Shown: positions 1 through 8,192, numbered from the stretch's first letter. The stretch is DNA of 64,000 bases from Reichenbachiella agarivorans (GCF_025502585.1 NZ_CP106679.1:1953501-2017500); one strand, 5' to 3'. The notes: generated by a model not told the origin, from the letters alone. Translations and numbers: made by a program.

Positions 1-533
1 TGATTGCGGTTTACACATTGATCATGTCTTATGCACTTTTTGTGAGGCCTAGGGCATTCAAGTGGTTTCTGCTCAAAATGACTAGTCTGAAGTATTTGAA
101 AAAATGGAAGGAAAAGGCCAATCAATATGGAGATGAAATCATACTGGCGTCTAGCGGGCTGAAAGGAAAGGCCACATCCTATTGGGTGAAAATATCTGCT
201 GCAACAGTATTTATTTGGAGCGCACGATACCTGATGCTCAACAGTCTCGTAGAGGCCTATCACACCTTGACAATATCAGAGCATATGGTCGTGTTCTCAC
301 GGCAGGTGATCATGTGGATCGTGATGCTGATATCTCCCACTCCTGGTAGCTCAGGTACAGCAGAGTATTTCTTCAACCAGTTTTTTTATGAATATTTGGG
401 AGACTACACCTTTGTGTCCAGTATCTTTTGGAGGTTGATGTCTTACTATCCCTATTTGATCTTGGGAGCGATTTTTCTTCCTCGTTGGGTGAGGAGCAAG
501 TTCTTTAAGAAAGATAAAAAAGCCACTTCTTAA
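1..533 (+). CDS. Flippase-like (LPG synthase TM-region family) membrane protein, C-terminal part
   Basis: The reading frame is open from the first bases of the window, so only the C-terminal ~175 residues are present and the start lies upstream. The segment has several hydrophobic helices and the motif SPTPGSSGTAE (about nt 331-363), typical of the lysylphosphatidylglycerol synthase transmembrane/UPF0104 family (PF03706-like). It ends in a basic tail (KKDKKATS), as expected for a cytoplasmic C terminus. Members are polytopic inner-membrane proteins; some flip or synthesise aminoacylated lipids, but many have no assigned substrate and no synthetase domain is visible here. A terminator-like hairpin lies about 150 nt downstream. 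The family is fairly secure; the substrate is unknown. Confidence 0.75.
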   Translation, partial: IAVYTLIMSYALFVRPRAFKWFLLKMTSLKYLKKWKEKANQYGDEIILASSGLKGKATSYWVKISAATVFIWSARYLMLNSLVEAYHTLTISEHMVVFSRQVIMWIVMLISPTPGSSGTAEYFFNQFFYEYLGDYTFVSSIFWRLMSYYPYLILGAIFLPRWVRSKFFKKDKKATS

Positions 534-685
534 AGAGAGTAGTCAGGGGTCATTTTTTACTTTCTCAGCTTCTTACTGGTTTTAGCGTCTGCTATTTGTA
601 TTCGAACCGAGGTTTTTATCTACATGAATGGAGTCTAGCTGACTACACCATGATTGTTGAGGCAATTCTGTGAGATCTATTGTTA

Positions 686-745
686 CAAAAAGTACGGTCT
701 ACTTTAAGAAACAGACCGTATTTTTTTGAGAAAAAGTACGGTCTG
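686..745. terminator. Three-copy inverted/direct repeat acting as probable bidirectional terminator
   Basis: The word TACGGTCT occurs at 693-700, inverted at 713-720 and again direct at 736-743. Copies 1 and 2 form a hairpin flanked by A5 and T7 (686-727), a good intrinsic terminator for forward transcripts from the flippase gene. Copies 2 and 3 form a longer alternative hairpin (711-745, 10-bp outer stem with an inner T/A stem), followed on the minus strand by TTTCTT, suited to ending ndk. The two structures share the middle copy and exclude each other. Confidence 0.7.
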
Positions 746-752
746 TTTGTTA

Positions 753-1172
753 TTATATTTTTTCTAGCTCAGAGAAGTAAAAAGAGCCTTCGATGGCTGC
801 ATTTTCATCAGAGTCTGATCCGTGTACTGCATTTGCTTCGAGAGATTTGGCAAACAATTTTCTGATTGTACCTTCAGCTGCGTCAGCAGGGTTGGTGGCG
901 CCTATAAGCGTTCTGAAGTCCGCCACTGCATTGTCTTTTTCCAAAATCGCTGCGACGATAGGTCCTTTGGACATGTAGGCACACAATTCACCATAAAATG
1001 GCCTGGCACTGTGTACTGCATAAAACTTGCCTGCATCTTCTGCAGATAGTTTTACGGTCTTTATTGCTTTGATTTTGAATCCTGCTTCTTCGATCATTTT
1101 TAGGATTGCTCCTGTATGCCCATCTGCAAATGCATCTGGTTTTATCATTGTAAAGGTTTTATTGTTTGCCAT
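753..1172 (-). CDS. ndk: Nucleoside diphosphate kinase
   Basis: This 139-residue cytoplasmic enzyme transfers the gamma phosphate between nucleoside triphosphates and diphosphates through a phosphohistidine, balancing NTP and dNTP pools. The N terminus has the family pattern (TFTMIKPDA, residues 6-14). The active-site histidine is H117 within NAVHGSDS (114-121), and residues R87 and N94 sit at expected nucleotide-contact positions. Length is normal for the family. I chose the ATG at 1170-1172 because translation upstream of it is not conserved-looking and would run through the promoter. It is divergent from nrnA and ends next to the three-copy repeat at 686-745. Confidence 0.95.
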   Translation of the reverse strand: MANNKTFTMIKPDAFADGHTGAILKMIEEAGFKIKAIKTVKLSAEDAGKFYAVHSARPFYGELCAYMSKGPIVAAILEKDNAVADFRTLIGATNPADAAEGTIRKLFAKSLEANAVHGSDSDENAAIEGSFYFSELEKI

Positions 1173-1207
1173 TACCGTTATTAATATTTGAAATTTTAAA
1201 AGTCCCG

Positions 1208-1243
1208 CAAAGCTACGTGTATTGGCTAGGATATAAAAGCAAA
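1208..1243 (-). promoter_or_regulatory. Promoter of ndk (Bacteroidota type)
   Basis: On the minus strand a perfect TAnnTTTG (-7) box, TAGCTTTG, lies at 1215-1208, with TTTG at 1243-1240 as a candidate -33 element. The 24-nt spacing is longer than the usual 19-21, so the -33 assignment is weaker. Predicted start of transcription is about 1203, leaving a ~30-nt leader. Confidence 0.5.
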
Positions 1244-1275
1244 CTTTTTGATTGATAAGGAGATATGCAGATGCT

Positions 1276-1306
1276 TTTGGTTTTAATCTAAAATTTGTCA
1301 ATTTTG
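1276..1306 (+). promoter_or_regulatory. Promoter of nrnA-FKBP-rdgB run
   Basis: TTTG at 1276-1279 and CAATTTTG at 1299-1306 (7 of 8 to TAnnTTTG) are separated by exactly 19 nt, the Bacteroidota sigma-ABfr arrangement. Predicted start is about 1311, 16 nt before the nrnA ATG. Confidence 0.5.
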
Positions 1307-1326
1307 CACACTCTTTATCAATGTAA

Positions 1327-2340
1327 ATGCAGAATCTAGCAGCTTTAAAAGAAAAACTAAACCTTCCTAAGCGCATAGTAATCACCACACACATCAAACC
1401 AGATGCCGATGCATTGGGTTCGTCGTTGGGTTTGGCGGGTTATCTGTTGAAGCTGGGTCACCAAGTATGTGTGATCACACCGACAGATTATCCTGATTTT
1501 CTTGCGTGGATGGATGGTAATGAAGATGTGATGGTTTTTGAGGGAAACGAAGAAAAGGCACAATATCTAGTAGAAAATGCAGATTTGGTCTTTTGTTTGG
1601 ATTTTTCAAGCCTGTCACGCATCGGCGAGCTAGGTGAAATGGTGAGAAAGTCAGAAGCTGAAAAGGTACTCATCGACCACCATTTGAATCCAGAGACATT
1701 TGCCCAGTATGTATTGTGGAGTACAGAAGCTGCTGCGACAGCAGAGTTAGTTTTTGACCTCATAGAGATGTTGGGTGATGTCGACAAAATCACCAAGGCA
1801 ATGGCTGAAGCCCTGTATGCGGGGCTCATGACTGATACCGGCAATTTCAAGCTACCCTCGACGACTCCTCATGTACACAACATCGTGGCGGCACTCATGG
1901 AGCTCGGAGCTGATGTATCCAAAGTGAGCCACTATGTATATGACGACAACTCATTGGATAGAATGAAAATGCTTGGGTTTGTCTTGTTGGAGAGGCTAGA
2001 AGTAATAGAAGGCAGCAGTGTCGCATTCTTTTATCTGACACTCGAAGACAAAAAGCGATTCAATTACCAGACGGGTGATTCTGAGGGATTGGTCAACTAT
2101 GGCTTGGCAGTCAAGGGGGTCAATGTTTCTGCCATTTTTATTGAAGAAGAAGACAAAGTAAAGATTTCATTTCGTTCGTTTGGAGACATTCCAATCAACG
2201 AGCTTTCAAGAAAATATTTCAACGGTGGAGGACATAAAAACGCGGCGGGCGGTACTTCATTTGATGATCTCAAAACCACAATAAACAAATTTAAAGAATT
2301 GGTTCAAGGCCAAATTAAAGAATTAAACTATGAAGCTTAA
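1327..2340 (+). CDS. nrnA: DHH-family phosphoesterase, NrnA-type oligoribonuclease/pAp phosphatase
   Basis: The 337-residue protein is a complete DHH-DHHA1 enzyme. Metal-binding motifs are in order: H22/D26/D28 in [13 protein letters not shown]93 in CLDFSS, the DHH triad D118-H119-H120, and D171 in GLMTDTGNF. The DHHA1 substrate-binding motif is [10 protein letters not shown] (301-310). Family members degrade 2-5-mer RNAs and, in many bacteria, dephosphorylate pAp. Length fits. Its last 11 bases overlap the start of the first FKBP lipoprotein gene, so it heads a forward run of nrnA, three FKBPs and rdgB. From memory, nrnA next to the gliding FKBP gldI is a recurrent Bacteroidota arrangement; this was not checked. 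Confidence 0.9.
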   Translation: MQNLAALKEKLNLPKRIVITTHIKPDADALGSSLGLAGYLLKLGHQVCVITPTDYPDFLAWMDGNEDVMVFEGNEEKAQYLVENADLVFCLDFSSLSRIGELGEMVRKSEAEKVLIDHHLNPETFAQYVLWSTEAAATAELVFDLIEMLGDVDKITKAMAEALYAGLMTDTGNFKLPSTTPHVHNIVAALMELGADVSKVSHYVYDDNSLDRMKMLGFVLLERLEVIEGSSVAFFYLTLEDKKRFNYQTGDSEGLVNYGLAVKGVNVSAIFIEEEDKVKISFRSFGDIPINELSRKYFNGGGHKNAAGGTSFDDLKTTINKFKELVQGQIKELNYEA

Positions 2341-3223
2341 CACCCTAATGTTATTGTCCCTCGTCGTATTGACGACCCTATTCTGTTCATGTGAAGATAC
2401 CGTTACAACCAAATCGGGTACTGTAGTGTCTTATCAAAAGCGTGGAAACGAAGCGTTCAAGGATAGCAGTGTTTTATTGATCAACATGAAGTATGTGACC
2501 GAAGCTGGAGCAGACTTGTTCAACTCTGACGAAAGAGGTGGGCCAATCACTCTTCCATACTATGCATCGCAGTGGGATACTGCCAGAGTATTTTATGAAG
2601 TATTGAGCACTTGCAAGGTGGGTGATAGCATCAGCTTCAAAATCAATGCGACAGAGCTTTATTTGAAAACATTTGGCACTCCTGTTCCAGATTCTATCGG
2701 AGCTGAGTCCAATATTCAGTTCTATGTAGGAGTTCAGGATCAAATGACCTTTGATGAGTTCCAAGATTACAGAGTAGCAAGAATGGAAAAAGAACAAGCC
2801 AAAATGATGGAAGAGGAAAAAGAAAGAACAACTGAACAAGGTGTTGAGATCGACGCTTTTCTATCTGAAAATGGAATCGAAGAAGTAGTCGTGACTGAGT
2901 CTGGGTTGAGATATGTAGTGACCCAAGAGGGTGACGGCCCAAAACCTACTACAGGTGATGTCGTGATTGTACACTACAATGGCACACTTATGGATAGCAC
3001 AAAATTTGATTCTTCTTACGACAGAAATCAGCCTTTCGAATTCCCATTGGGCCAAGGAAGAGTAATTCCAGGATGGGACGAAGGTATTGCTTTGTTGAAC
3101 GTAGGATCTAAAGCTACTCTTTTTGTACCTAGTGCACTGGCATATGGCCCTAGAGGTGCTGGAGGAATCATCAAACCAAACGCTATCCTAAAATTCGAAG
3201 TTGAATTGATAGGTATTAAATAA
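2330..3223 (+). CDS. FKBP-type peptidyl-prolyl isomerase lipoprotein (GldI-like)
   Basis: 297 residues. A signal peptide ends at a lipobox-like LFCSC with lipidated C21. The C-terminal FKBP domain (about 190-297) keeps the isomerase pocket: Y216, F226-D227, R232, V245-I246-P-G-W249, Y272 and F289, so it should be active. The middle (about 145-170) is a charged helix rich in E and K, and residues 40-140 look like a degenerate second FKBP fold. The product is probably a periplasm- or surface-facing lipoprotein folding factor. It starts 11 nt inside nrnA and is 5 nt from the next FKBP gene. Position after nrnA suggests the gliding-associated GldI, but that is inference. Confidence 0.85.
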   Translation: MKLNTLMLLSLVVLTTLFCSCEDTVTTKSGTVVSYQKRGNEAFKDSSVLLINMKYVTEAGADLFNSDERGGPITLPYYASQWDTARVFYEVLSTCKVGDSISFKINATELYLKTFGTPVPDSIGAESNIQFYVGVQDQMTFDEFQDYRVARMEKEQAKMMEEEKERTTEQGVEIDAFLSENGIEEVVVTESGLRYVVTQEGDGPKPTTGDVVIVHYNGTLMDSTKFDSSYDRNQPFEFPLGQGRVIPGWDEGIALLNVGSKATLFVPSALAYGPRGAGGIIKPNAILKFEVELIGIK

Positions 3224-3228
3224 GAAAT

Positions 3229-4092
3229 ATGAAAAACAACATGATCGCCTCGGCGATGTTGGTACTTGCCGTCATCTTTACATCTTGTAAAGATGACGAT
3301 GGTGTACCGGCCCCAAGAGGAACAATAGAGGAGTATGTAGTAGCCAACGATGTGTCAGAGTTTACCCAAAAAGATTCGGGCATTTATTTTCGATTGGATA
3401 CTGATGTGGAGGGAGATTTGTTAGCAGGCGATGATGTTGTCAGATTTTATACGTCGATCTATTCGATGGAGGATGATTTGCTCTATGATGGTTTTACCAA
3501 TTCGGACGAATGGATTACCTCTCTTGACTCACTGTCCATAGTAGTGTCAGGAATGAAAGAGGCGCTCCAAATGATGAGTTTAGGAGATGTAGCCACTGTC
3601 TTAATACCGAATGAATTGGCCTATGGAGGCTATGGCGTCTTAGATGGGAAAAAATATGTCATTAATCCATACGAAGATATAAAAGTGGTGATCAAACCAG
3701 TCAAGGTTGAAATGACAGTTCAAGAGTATGTGGATTCACTGGGCATTCAAGATTATCAAACTGGGGACGATGGATTGATCTATACGATTGAAGATGGAGA
3801 AGGTACTGGTGATTTACCTGTCAATGGTCAGACGATGTCTGTTCACTACACGGGAATGACTTTCGAAAGAGATACATTCGATACTTCATTGGACAATAAT
3901 GTGCCGCTGACATTCACTGTTGGGGCAGGTTACTATATTAAAGGATGGGAATCAGGCTTGATGCACTTTAAGAAAGGGCAGAAAGGAACTTTGTATCTTC
4001 CTTATTATTTGGCGTATGGCAATCAGTCCAATGGTAGTCTCGCTCCATATGAAAATTTAATTTTTGACATAGAGGTCATAGATATTAAGTGA
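3229..4092 (+). CDS. FKBP-type PPIase lipoprotein with tandem FKBP folds
   Basis: 287 residues, lipobox ending IFTSC with C20. Two FKBP-like folds are visible: a degenerate one at about 40-155 (with a recognisable PNELAYGGYG loop) and a more typical one at about 175-287 that keeps VHY, TFDTS, the YYIKGW segment (W at the pocket floor) and LAYG. The usual pocket arginine is replaced by N in SLDNN. It sits between two other FKBP lipoproteins with almost no spacing, so the three are very likely co-transcribed and arose by duplication. Probable role: envelope protein folding. Catalytic competence of the C-terminal domain is likely, that of the N-terminal domain unlikely. Confidence 0.8.
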   Translation: MKNNMIASAMLVLAVIFTSCKDDDGVPAPRGTIEEYVVANDVSEFTQKDSGIYFRLDTDVEGDLLAGDDVVRFYTSIYSMEDDLLYDGFTNSDEWITSLDSLSIVVSGMKEALQMMSLGDVATVLIPNELAYGGYGVLDGKKYVINPYEDIKVVIKPVKVEMTVQEYVDSLGIQDYQTGDDGLIYTIEDGEGTGDLPVNGQTMSVHYTGMTFERDTFDTSLDNNVPLTFTVGAGYYIKGWESGLMHFKKGQKGTLYLPYYLAYGNQSNGSLAPYENLIFDIEVIDIK

Positions 4093-4808
4093 TGATAGAT
4101 AAGAAAGTAAGGGCGTTTGTTTTTTGGTCGGTTTTGGTCATGGTAGGTTTGATGGCCTCATGTAGTAACCCTGTCAAGGACGAAGAGGAGGAGATCGAAA
4201 GGGCATACCAGGATTCACTTGCTCAGGCAGCAATCGATGACGAGATCATCGAAAATTATCTTGACGCACAAGGCTACTCTGGAGTAGAATCTACTGATGA
4301 TGGCATCAGGTATGTAGTTACACAGTCTGGCAATGGCTCTTTTCCTAAGATCAACGACATAGTTTCTGTGGACTTTGTAGGGAAGTTGCCCAATGGTGAC
4401 GTATTTGACACTACTGTGAAAGAGGTAGCCATTACAACGGACAGTGCTGCTTGGGTAGCGGCTGGGGTGGATGTGAGTGGATTGATGACTGATACTGGAC
4501 AATCCATAGATGTTCTGATCGATTCTCTGCAATACTATGATGGGTCATTGGATTACAATGTCTTTTCTATCCTTAAAAATTATGTGCCACTTACCTATAA
4601 CTATACTTCAAGTGGGAGCGGCATACCGTCTGGTTATATTACAGGGTTTAAAACAGGATTACGTTTGCTTACACCCCAGATTGATAAGGAATCAGAATCT
4701 ATGACTATTTTTCCTTCTGCGGTGGGGTATGCCACAGTAGATAATGTTCGCATACCTGCCAACAGCGTATTGATATTTGAGTTTACCTTGACCAATATCC
4801 GTCCATAA
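4092..4808 (+). CDS. Divergent FKBP-like lipoprotein
   Basis: Translation from the ATG overlapping the previous stop (TGATG) gives 238 residues with lipobox LMASC (C24); a GTG one codon earlier is also possible. A FKBP-like fold spans about 65-238 but is altered: the first pocket Tyr is F (VDFVG), the pocket Trp is F (GYITGFKTG), and about 60 extra residues separate the FDTT strand from the ITGF segment. This third paralogue may bind peptides without efficient isomerase activity. It is followed 3 nt later by rdgB. Assignment to the FKBP superfamily is fairly secure; loss of activity is inference. Confidence 0.65.
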   Translation: MIDKKVRAFVFWSVLVMVGLMASCSNPVKDEEEEIERAYQDSLAQAAIDDEIIENYLDAQGYSGVESTDDGIRYVVTQSGNGSFPKINDIVSVDFVGKLPNGDVFDTTVKEVAITTDSAAWVAAGVDVSGLMTDTGQSIDVLIDSLQYYDGSLDYNVFSILKNYVPLTYNYTSSGSGIPSGYITGFKTGLRLLTPQIDKESESMTIFPSAVGYATVDNVRIPANSVLIFEFTLTNIRP

Positions 4809-4811
4809 TTC

Positions 4812-5390
4812 ATGAAGATTTGCTTCGCTACCCACAACGAAAATAAACTCAGAGAAGTCAGACAGATATTGGGAGATCAGTATGAGGTCGTAGGTCTCAA
4901 CGATATCGGATGTCTGGAGGAAATTCCAGAAGACGGTTTGACTTTGGACGAAAACTCAAAAATCAAAGCGGATTTTGTTGCCAATAATTACCATATTTCA
5001 TGTTTTGCGGATGATACAGGCTTGGAGGTAGATGCTTTGAATGGAGAGCCTGGAGTTTATTCAGCTCGTTATGCGGGAGACCAAAAAGACAATCAGGACA
5101 ATATTGCCTTACTCTTGGAGAAAATGGAGGGTAAAACGAACAGAAAGGCTCGTTTTAGAACTGTAATTACATTGATTTTGGAGGGTGCTGTGCATCAATT
5201 TGAGGGAGAGGTAAAGGGACAAATTATTGCTGACTTGAAAGGCTCTGAAGGTTTTGGATACGACCCGGTCTTTGTGCCAGAGGGTTATGAGGAGACCTTT
5301 GCAGAGATGGATGCCGCACTAAAAAACAGTATTTCTCACCGTGGACGAGCCGTAGCGGCATTGGTGGCTTTCCTACAAGCCAGCAATTAA
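4812..5390 (+). CDS. rdgB: XTP/dITP diphosphatase (RdgB/HAM1 family)
   Basis: 192 residues, normal for the family. It hydrolyses dITP, dXTP and related non-canonical purine nucleotides to monophosphates, keeping them out of DNA. Hallmarks: N-terminal FATHNENKLREV, the catalytic FADDTGLEVDAL with GEPGVYSARYAG, FGYDPVF, and the C-terminal SHRGRA. It closes the forward run that begins with nrnA and overlaps the tail of guaD by 4 bp in a convergent arrangement. Confidence 0.95.
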   Translation: MKICFATHNENKLREVRQILGDQYEVVGLNDIGCLEEIPEDGLTLDENSKIKADFVANNYHISCFADDTGLEVDALNGEPGVYSARYAGDQKDNQDNIALLLEKMEGKTNRKARFRTVITLILEGAVHQFEGEVKGQIIADLKGSEGFGYDPVFVPEGYEETFAEMDAALKNSISHRGRAVAALVAFLQASN

Positions 5391-5857
5391 TATTCTGTCT
5401 TATCTTCTTTATTAGTCCAAGTTTGGAAAATGGATAGTGCCTGATCTTGCATGTGCTGCGTACTGGGTATTTTCCTTTCTGCTGGGGCAATATCTAACTC
5501 GTCGTAAATGAACTGGTCATCAAATCCAGCATTGGCAGCATCTTGCTTAGAACAACCATAGTAGATCGCTTTGGGTCTCGCCCAATAGATTGCACCTAGG
5601 CACATAGGGCAAGGTTCACAACTCGTATAGATTTCACAGTCGCTAAGTTGAAAAGCTTGCAGATGGTTGCAGGCATCTCTGATGGCATTGACCTCAGCGT
5701 GAGCAGTGGGATCAAAAGAGGAGGTGACGGTGTTATGTCCTCGACCGACAATGCGTCCATTTCTTACGATCACAGCAGCAAAGGGACCACCATTGTTTTG
5801 AATCGATTCGAGCGCTAAATCAATCGCCATTTGCATGTGTTTTGGATCAAAAGCCAT
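5387..5857 (-). CDS. guaD: Guanine deaminase (cytidine deaminase fold)
   Basis: 156 residues. The zinc site is complete: H53-A-E55 and P82-C83-P-M-C86. The region after it, MCLGAIYWARP followed by DAANAGFDD-FIY and a C terminus ending EY, closely matches the Bacillus GuaD type rather than TadA, so guanine to xanthine deamination is the best call. It is a soluble homodimer in relatives. A promoter-like box sits so close to the ATG that the transcript may be leaderless (see 5862-5891). Convergent with rdgB, overlapping by 4 bp. Confidence 0.88.
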   Translation of the reverse strand: MAFDPKHMQMAIDLALESIQNNGGPFAAVIVRNGRIVGRGHNTVTSSFDPTAHAEVNAIRDACNHLQAFQLSDCEIYTSCEPCPMCLGAIYWARPKAIYYGCSKQDAANAGFDDQFIYDELDIAPAERKIPSTQHMQDQALSIFQTWTNKEDKTEY

Positions 5858-5861
5858 GATG

Positions 5862-5891
5862 CTAATTTAGGGTCTTTACGCTGAACACAAA
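5862..5891 (-). promoter_or_regulatory. Candidate promoter of guaD
   Basis: On the minus strand TTTG (5891-5888) is followed after 18 nt by TAAATTAG (5869-5862), 7 of 8 to TAnnTTTG. The expected transcription start falls at about the A of the ATG (5857). Confidence 0.4.
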
Positions 5892-5923
5892 CTGCTGAGT
5901 GTAAAACGAATTGTTTTTTATAC

Positions 5924-6664
5924 TTAATTAGCGATGGCTAGACCTTGTTCATTCATAATCCTGAGGCGGTAAGCGTTCATCGCTGTTTTGCCGAGTCGGT
6001 AGGTGAGTTTGTGGTTGATGCATGCACCTACGACTGCACCGATACCAGGGATGAGTTGAAATATTTTGATCAGATCTACATCATCTCTGTACTCCATTTG
6101 AAATTTTTTCCAATCAAATGAGTGTATGTCATTTGGTAGGCTAGCAGATTGCTCATCCCAATGTTCTATCACATGATAAATTTTTGCTCTCCGAGTAGGG
6201 TTGGCAAAGGCCAGTTGAAAGACATGAAGAATAAACAATCGCTCTTTGAAATCCCTGGTATCAAATCCATAGTGGCCAGCGATTTCGAATAGCATTTTCA
6301 TTTTGATGCTCAGCCATAGAGGAAAGTCCGCAATGCTGCTGAATATACCGCCTAAGCCCGTAAATGCCCCTTGAGCCGCTGCAGAAGAAGCATAAAACCA
6401 AATTGTTTCGTGGATCATTTCTTCAGCATTGTGGATTTCTAATTTAAAATCCCGTTTGGGTGTGGTGTATTCTGCCCCAAACAGTGCTGCACGAGTCGTC
6501 TCTTTGATTGCTTTGGTGATCAACGCATGAACCCGACAGGGAATCATACGGTTGATTCTGCGTTGAAAACGCTTGATGGTTCTGTGCTTGGGCTGGATAG
6601 GTGTGTCAATAGCAACCTTCCACTGCGCCAACTCAGAGTTAATTTTATCTTGATACAAATTCAT
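5924..6664 (-). CDS. EcsC-family protein
   Basis: 246 residues resembling the EcsC family (PF12787): a basic N-terminal half, a central glycine/alanine-rich amphipathic segment (SSAAAQGAFTGLGGIFSS), the conserved stretch GFDTRDFKERLFILHVF, and a C-terminal GIGAVVGACINHKLTYRLG that may associate with membrane. EcsC proteins were named for an accessory gene of a Bacillus ABC exporter operon, but no ABC genes are adjacent here and the biochemical role is unknown. It stands alone, with about 65-175 nt non-coding on each side. Confidence 0.75.
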   Translation of the reverse strand: MNLYQDKINSELAQWKVAIDTPIQPKHRTIKRFQRRINRMIPCRVHALITKAIKETTRAALFGAEYTTPKRDFKLEIHNAEEMIHETIWFYASSAAAQGAFTGLGGIFSSIADFPLWLSIKMKMLFEIAGHYGFDTRDFKERLFILHVFQLAFANPTRRAKIYHVIEHWDEQSASLPNDIHSFDWKKFQMEYRDDVDLIKIFQLIPGIGAVVGACINHKLTYRLGKTAMNAYRLRIMNEQGLAIAN

Positions 6665-6838
6665 CCAAATGCTGCTTTATGTCCAGGGTAGGTTGGAGAT
6701 AAAATAGGATGTTTGGTTCTTATAGTTTAGACGGGGTTGATTGGTACAGGAGGGATATTCGTTTTTCTCGAATACAAAGAAAGGTATTGCAACACGAGTA
6801 TCTGTGAGTGACTACACCTAAATCACTAGGGAAAACGC

Positions 6839-7345
6839 TTAAATTCGTGTAAATGCAGAGATTAATTCTGCATGCAGCGTAAATTTATCTTGTAATTCTT
6901 GCCGTTTTCCTAATTCAAAATCCATAAAATCAAAACCTGGTGAGACCGTGCAACCTGCCAAACTGTACACGCCAGATTTAGAAACTTTGGCGGCAAACCA
7001 TACTCCTCCAGGTACTACATACTGAGGAACTTGGCCAGCAGCTATATCCGACCCTATCTGAATCAATGTATGTACACCAGCCTCGTCAATTGTATGCAGG
7101 TCGATGGGGTCTCCTTGATAGAAATGCCATATTTCGTCCTGTTTGATTCTATGAAAAGCAGAGAAGGTGTCCGCTGTGAGTAGATAATAAATCGCCGTGC
7201 TCTGGTTGCGATTTCCTTCATAGGGCTGTCCTAGCTCGGTTTGGCTAATTAAGCCTGCGCTTCTGTAGGTTTCTTTGAAGTAGCCACCTTCGGGGTGAGG
7301 GGCTAGGTCTAGTGAGGTGATGAGGGATTGAATCTTGTCGGTCAT
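6839..7345 (-). CDS. DUF985-family cupin
   Basis: 168 residues, a single beta-barrel of the DUF985/YML079-like cupin family (PF06172). Signature pieces: LAPHPEGGYFKETYRS near the N terminus, RNQSTAIYYLL, FHRIKQDEIWHFYQGDP in the metal/ligand pocket, and AGCTVSPGFDFMDFELG at the end. Known members bind small acidic or sugar-nucleotide-like ligands, but no reaction is established. It lies just before the mobile-element remnants and has no operon partner. Confidence 0.85.
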   Translation of the reverse strand: MTDKIQSLITSLDLAPHPEGGYFKETYRSAGLISQTELGQPYEGNRNQSTAIYYLLTADTFSAFHRIKQDEIWHFYQGDPIDLHTIDEAGVHTLIQIGSDIAAGQVPQYVVPGGVWFAAKVSKSGVYSLAGCTVSPGFDFMDFELGKRQELQDKFTLHAELISAFTRI

Positions 7346-7435
7346 TATTCTTTGAGTTTTGGCGGCTATATCTCAAGATACTGTCTTTGATCAATACCGC
7401 ATTTACAAAATGCTTTCTGCTTCTAAATGATAAGA

Positions 7436-7457
7436 AGGCGTAGTGAATACTACGCCT
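7436..7457. repeat. Nine-bp-stem hairpin at the broken edge of the IS remnant
   Basis: AGGCGTAGT, a GAAT loop and ACTACGCCT form a perfect stem-loop. It ends where similarity to the transposase stops. It may be a terminator fragment or the footprint of the deletion that cut the IS. Confidence 0.5.
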
Positions 7458-7647
7458 AGTGGAGTCCGTTGGAAATATCCCTTACCGAAGTGCTTTTGGC
7501 AAAATGGCAGAACAACATAGAAACCAAATGTGTCCAACTGTCAAATCCCTTACAGCCTTTGTCGGTTTGCTTTTCTTCGACCAGCTTCTTGAAAATTGAA
7601 CGGTCAATCTTTTTAATAATCTGTGATAACAATGTAATATTACTCAT
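7456..7647 (-). pseudogene. IS4-family (DUF4372) transposase, N-terminal stub
   Basis: From the ATG at 7645-7647 about 63 residues match the N-terminal DUF4372 domain of IS4-type transposases: LLSQIIKKIDRSIFKKLVEE, then DSWTHLVSMLFCHFAKS and SVRDISNGL. The frame then hits stops where an intact protein would continue for more than 300 residues including the DDE catalytic core, so this cannot be active. The right (5') end with its leader survives and the rest is deleted. AT-rich codon use matches the surrounding accessory patch. Confidence 0.75.
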
Positions 7648-7713
7648 GAGAGGTCTGACGTTTTGGTGCAAACCCAAAATAACTATTTTGGGCAAAAAAT
7701 AGGACCTCTCATT
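7645..7713 (-). promoter_or_regulatory. IS leader with start-codon-masking inverted repeat
   Basis: On the minus strand the outer arm (7712-7703) is the perfect complement of 7655-7646, which contains part of the transposase ATG. Inside lies a second hairpin, arms 7673-7680 and 7685-7692. An RNA entering from outside the IS would fold and hide the start codon, the known protection used by IS10 and IS50. Confidence 0.55.
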
Positions 7714-7757
7714 TTCTTATTTAGGACGCTATTGTGGACTTTTTAATTATTCTAACT

Positions 7758-8138
7758 ATGAAATCTAGCATGAACAGTATATTATTTTTTATTCTTCTAA
7801 TTTTAATACATGTGGGCTTTTCTAGTTGTGTTAGTAAGCAATCGTTATGTGATGAAACTAGAGAAGCGTTGAATGAAAAGATAGAGGGGGTGGTAATTGA
7901 GGCATACTTGAATGAATTCAATCATGCGAAGACAATTTTGTATTGTAGTGGGTATGATACGTTGAGTTCGTTATTTTTTGTAAATGAAAGATCGCACGTG
8001 TTTAGCCAATTACAAGCTGGTGATAGTATTCTAAAAATAAAAGGGACCTTGGATTTTTATTGGATTAGAGATGGTAATAAGAGTTATGAAAGGTTGGATT
8101 ATGGATGCAATGACAATGTAAAAAAAAGAGAGGAGTAG
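7758..8138 (+). CDS. Small orphan lipoprotein, function unknown
   Basis: Translation from the ATG at 7758 gives 126 residues: a hydrophobic signal (about 5-20) ending GFSSC, then a polar mature part with cysteines and a lysine-rich end. The middle has a beta-rich look (AKTILYCSGYDTLSS) but I recognise no family. It sits between the IS4 stub and the RAYT remnant, is AT-rich like both, and has no co-directional neighbour, so it may be cargo or a recently acquired gene. An upstream GTG at 7734 would add 8 residues before the signal peptide and is less likely. Confidence 0.5.
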   Translation: MKSSMNSILFFILLILIHVGFSSCVSKQSLCDETREALNEKIEGVVIEAYLNEFNHAKTILYCSGYDTLSSLFFVNERSHVFSQLQAGDSILKIKGTLDFYWIRDGNKSYERLDYGCNDNVKKREE

Positions 8139-8149
8139 ATTACTAGATT

Positions 8150-8192
8150 TCATACGATGCAGTCGCAATGCAATTGCGACTGCATCGTATGA
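8150..8192. repeat. Perfect palindrome, 20-bp arms, REP-like
   Basis: Arms 8150-8169 and 8173-8192 are exact complements around a 3-nt loop (GCA). No T-tract follows, so it is not a classic intrinsic terminator, although it lies between convergent reading frames. It is next to a RAYT-like transposase remnant, which suggests a REP/REPIN-type element. Confidence 0.7.

Noticed and set aside
680-865. 61-codon forward frame through the terminator and the end of ndk
   Set aside because: It runs through the inverted repeats and antisense to conserved ndk codons; no recognisable protein.
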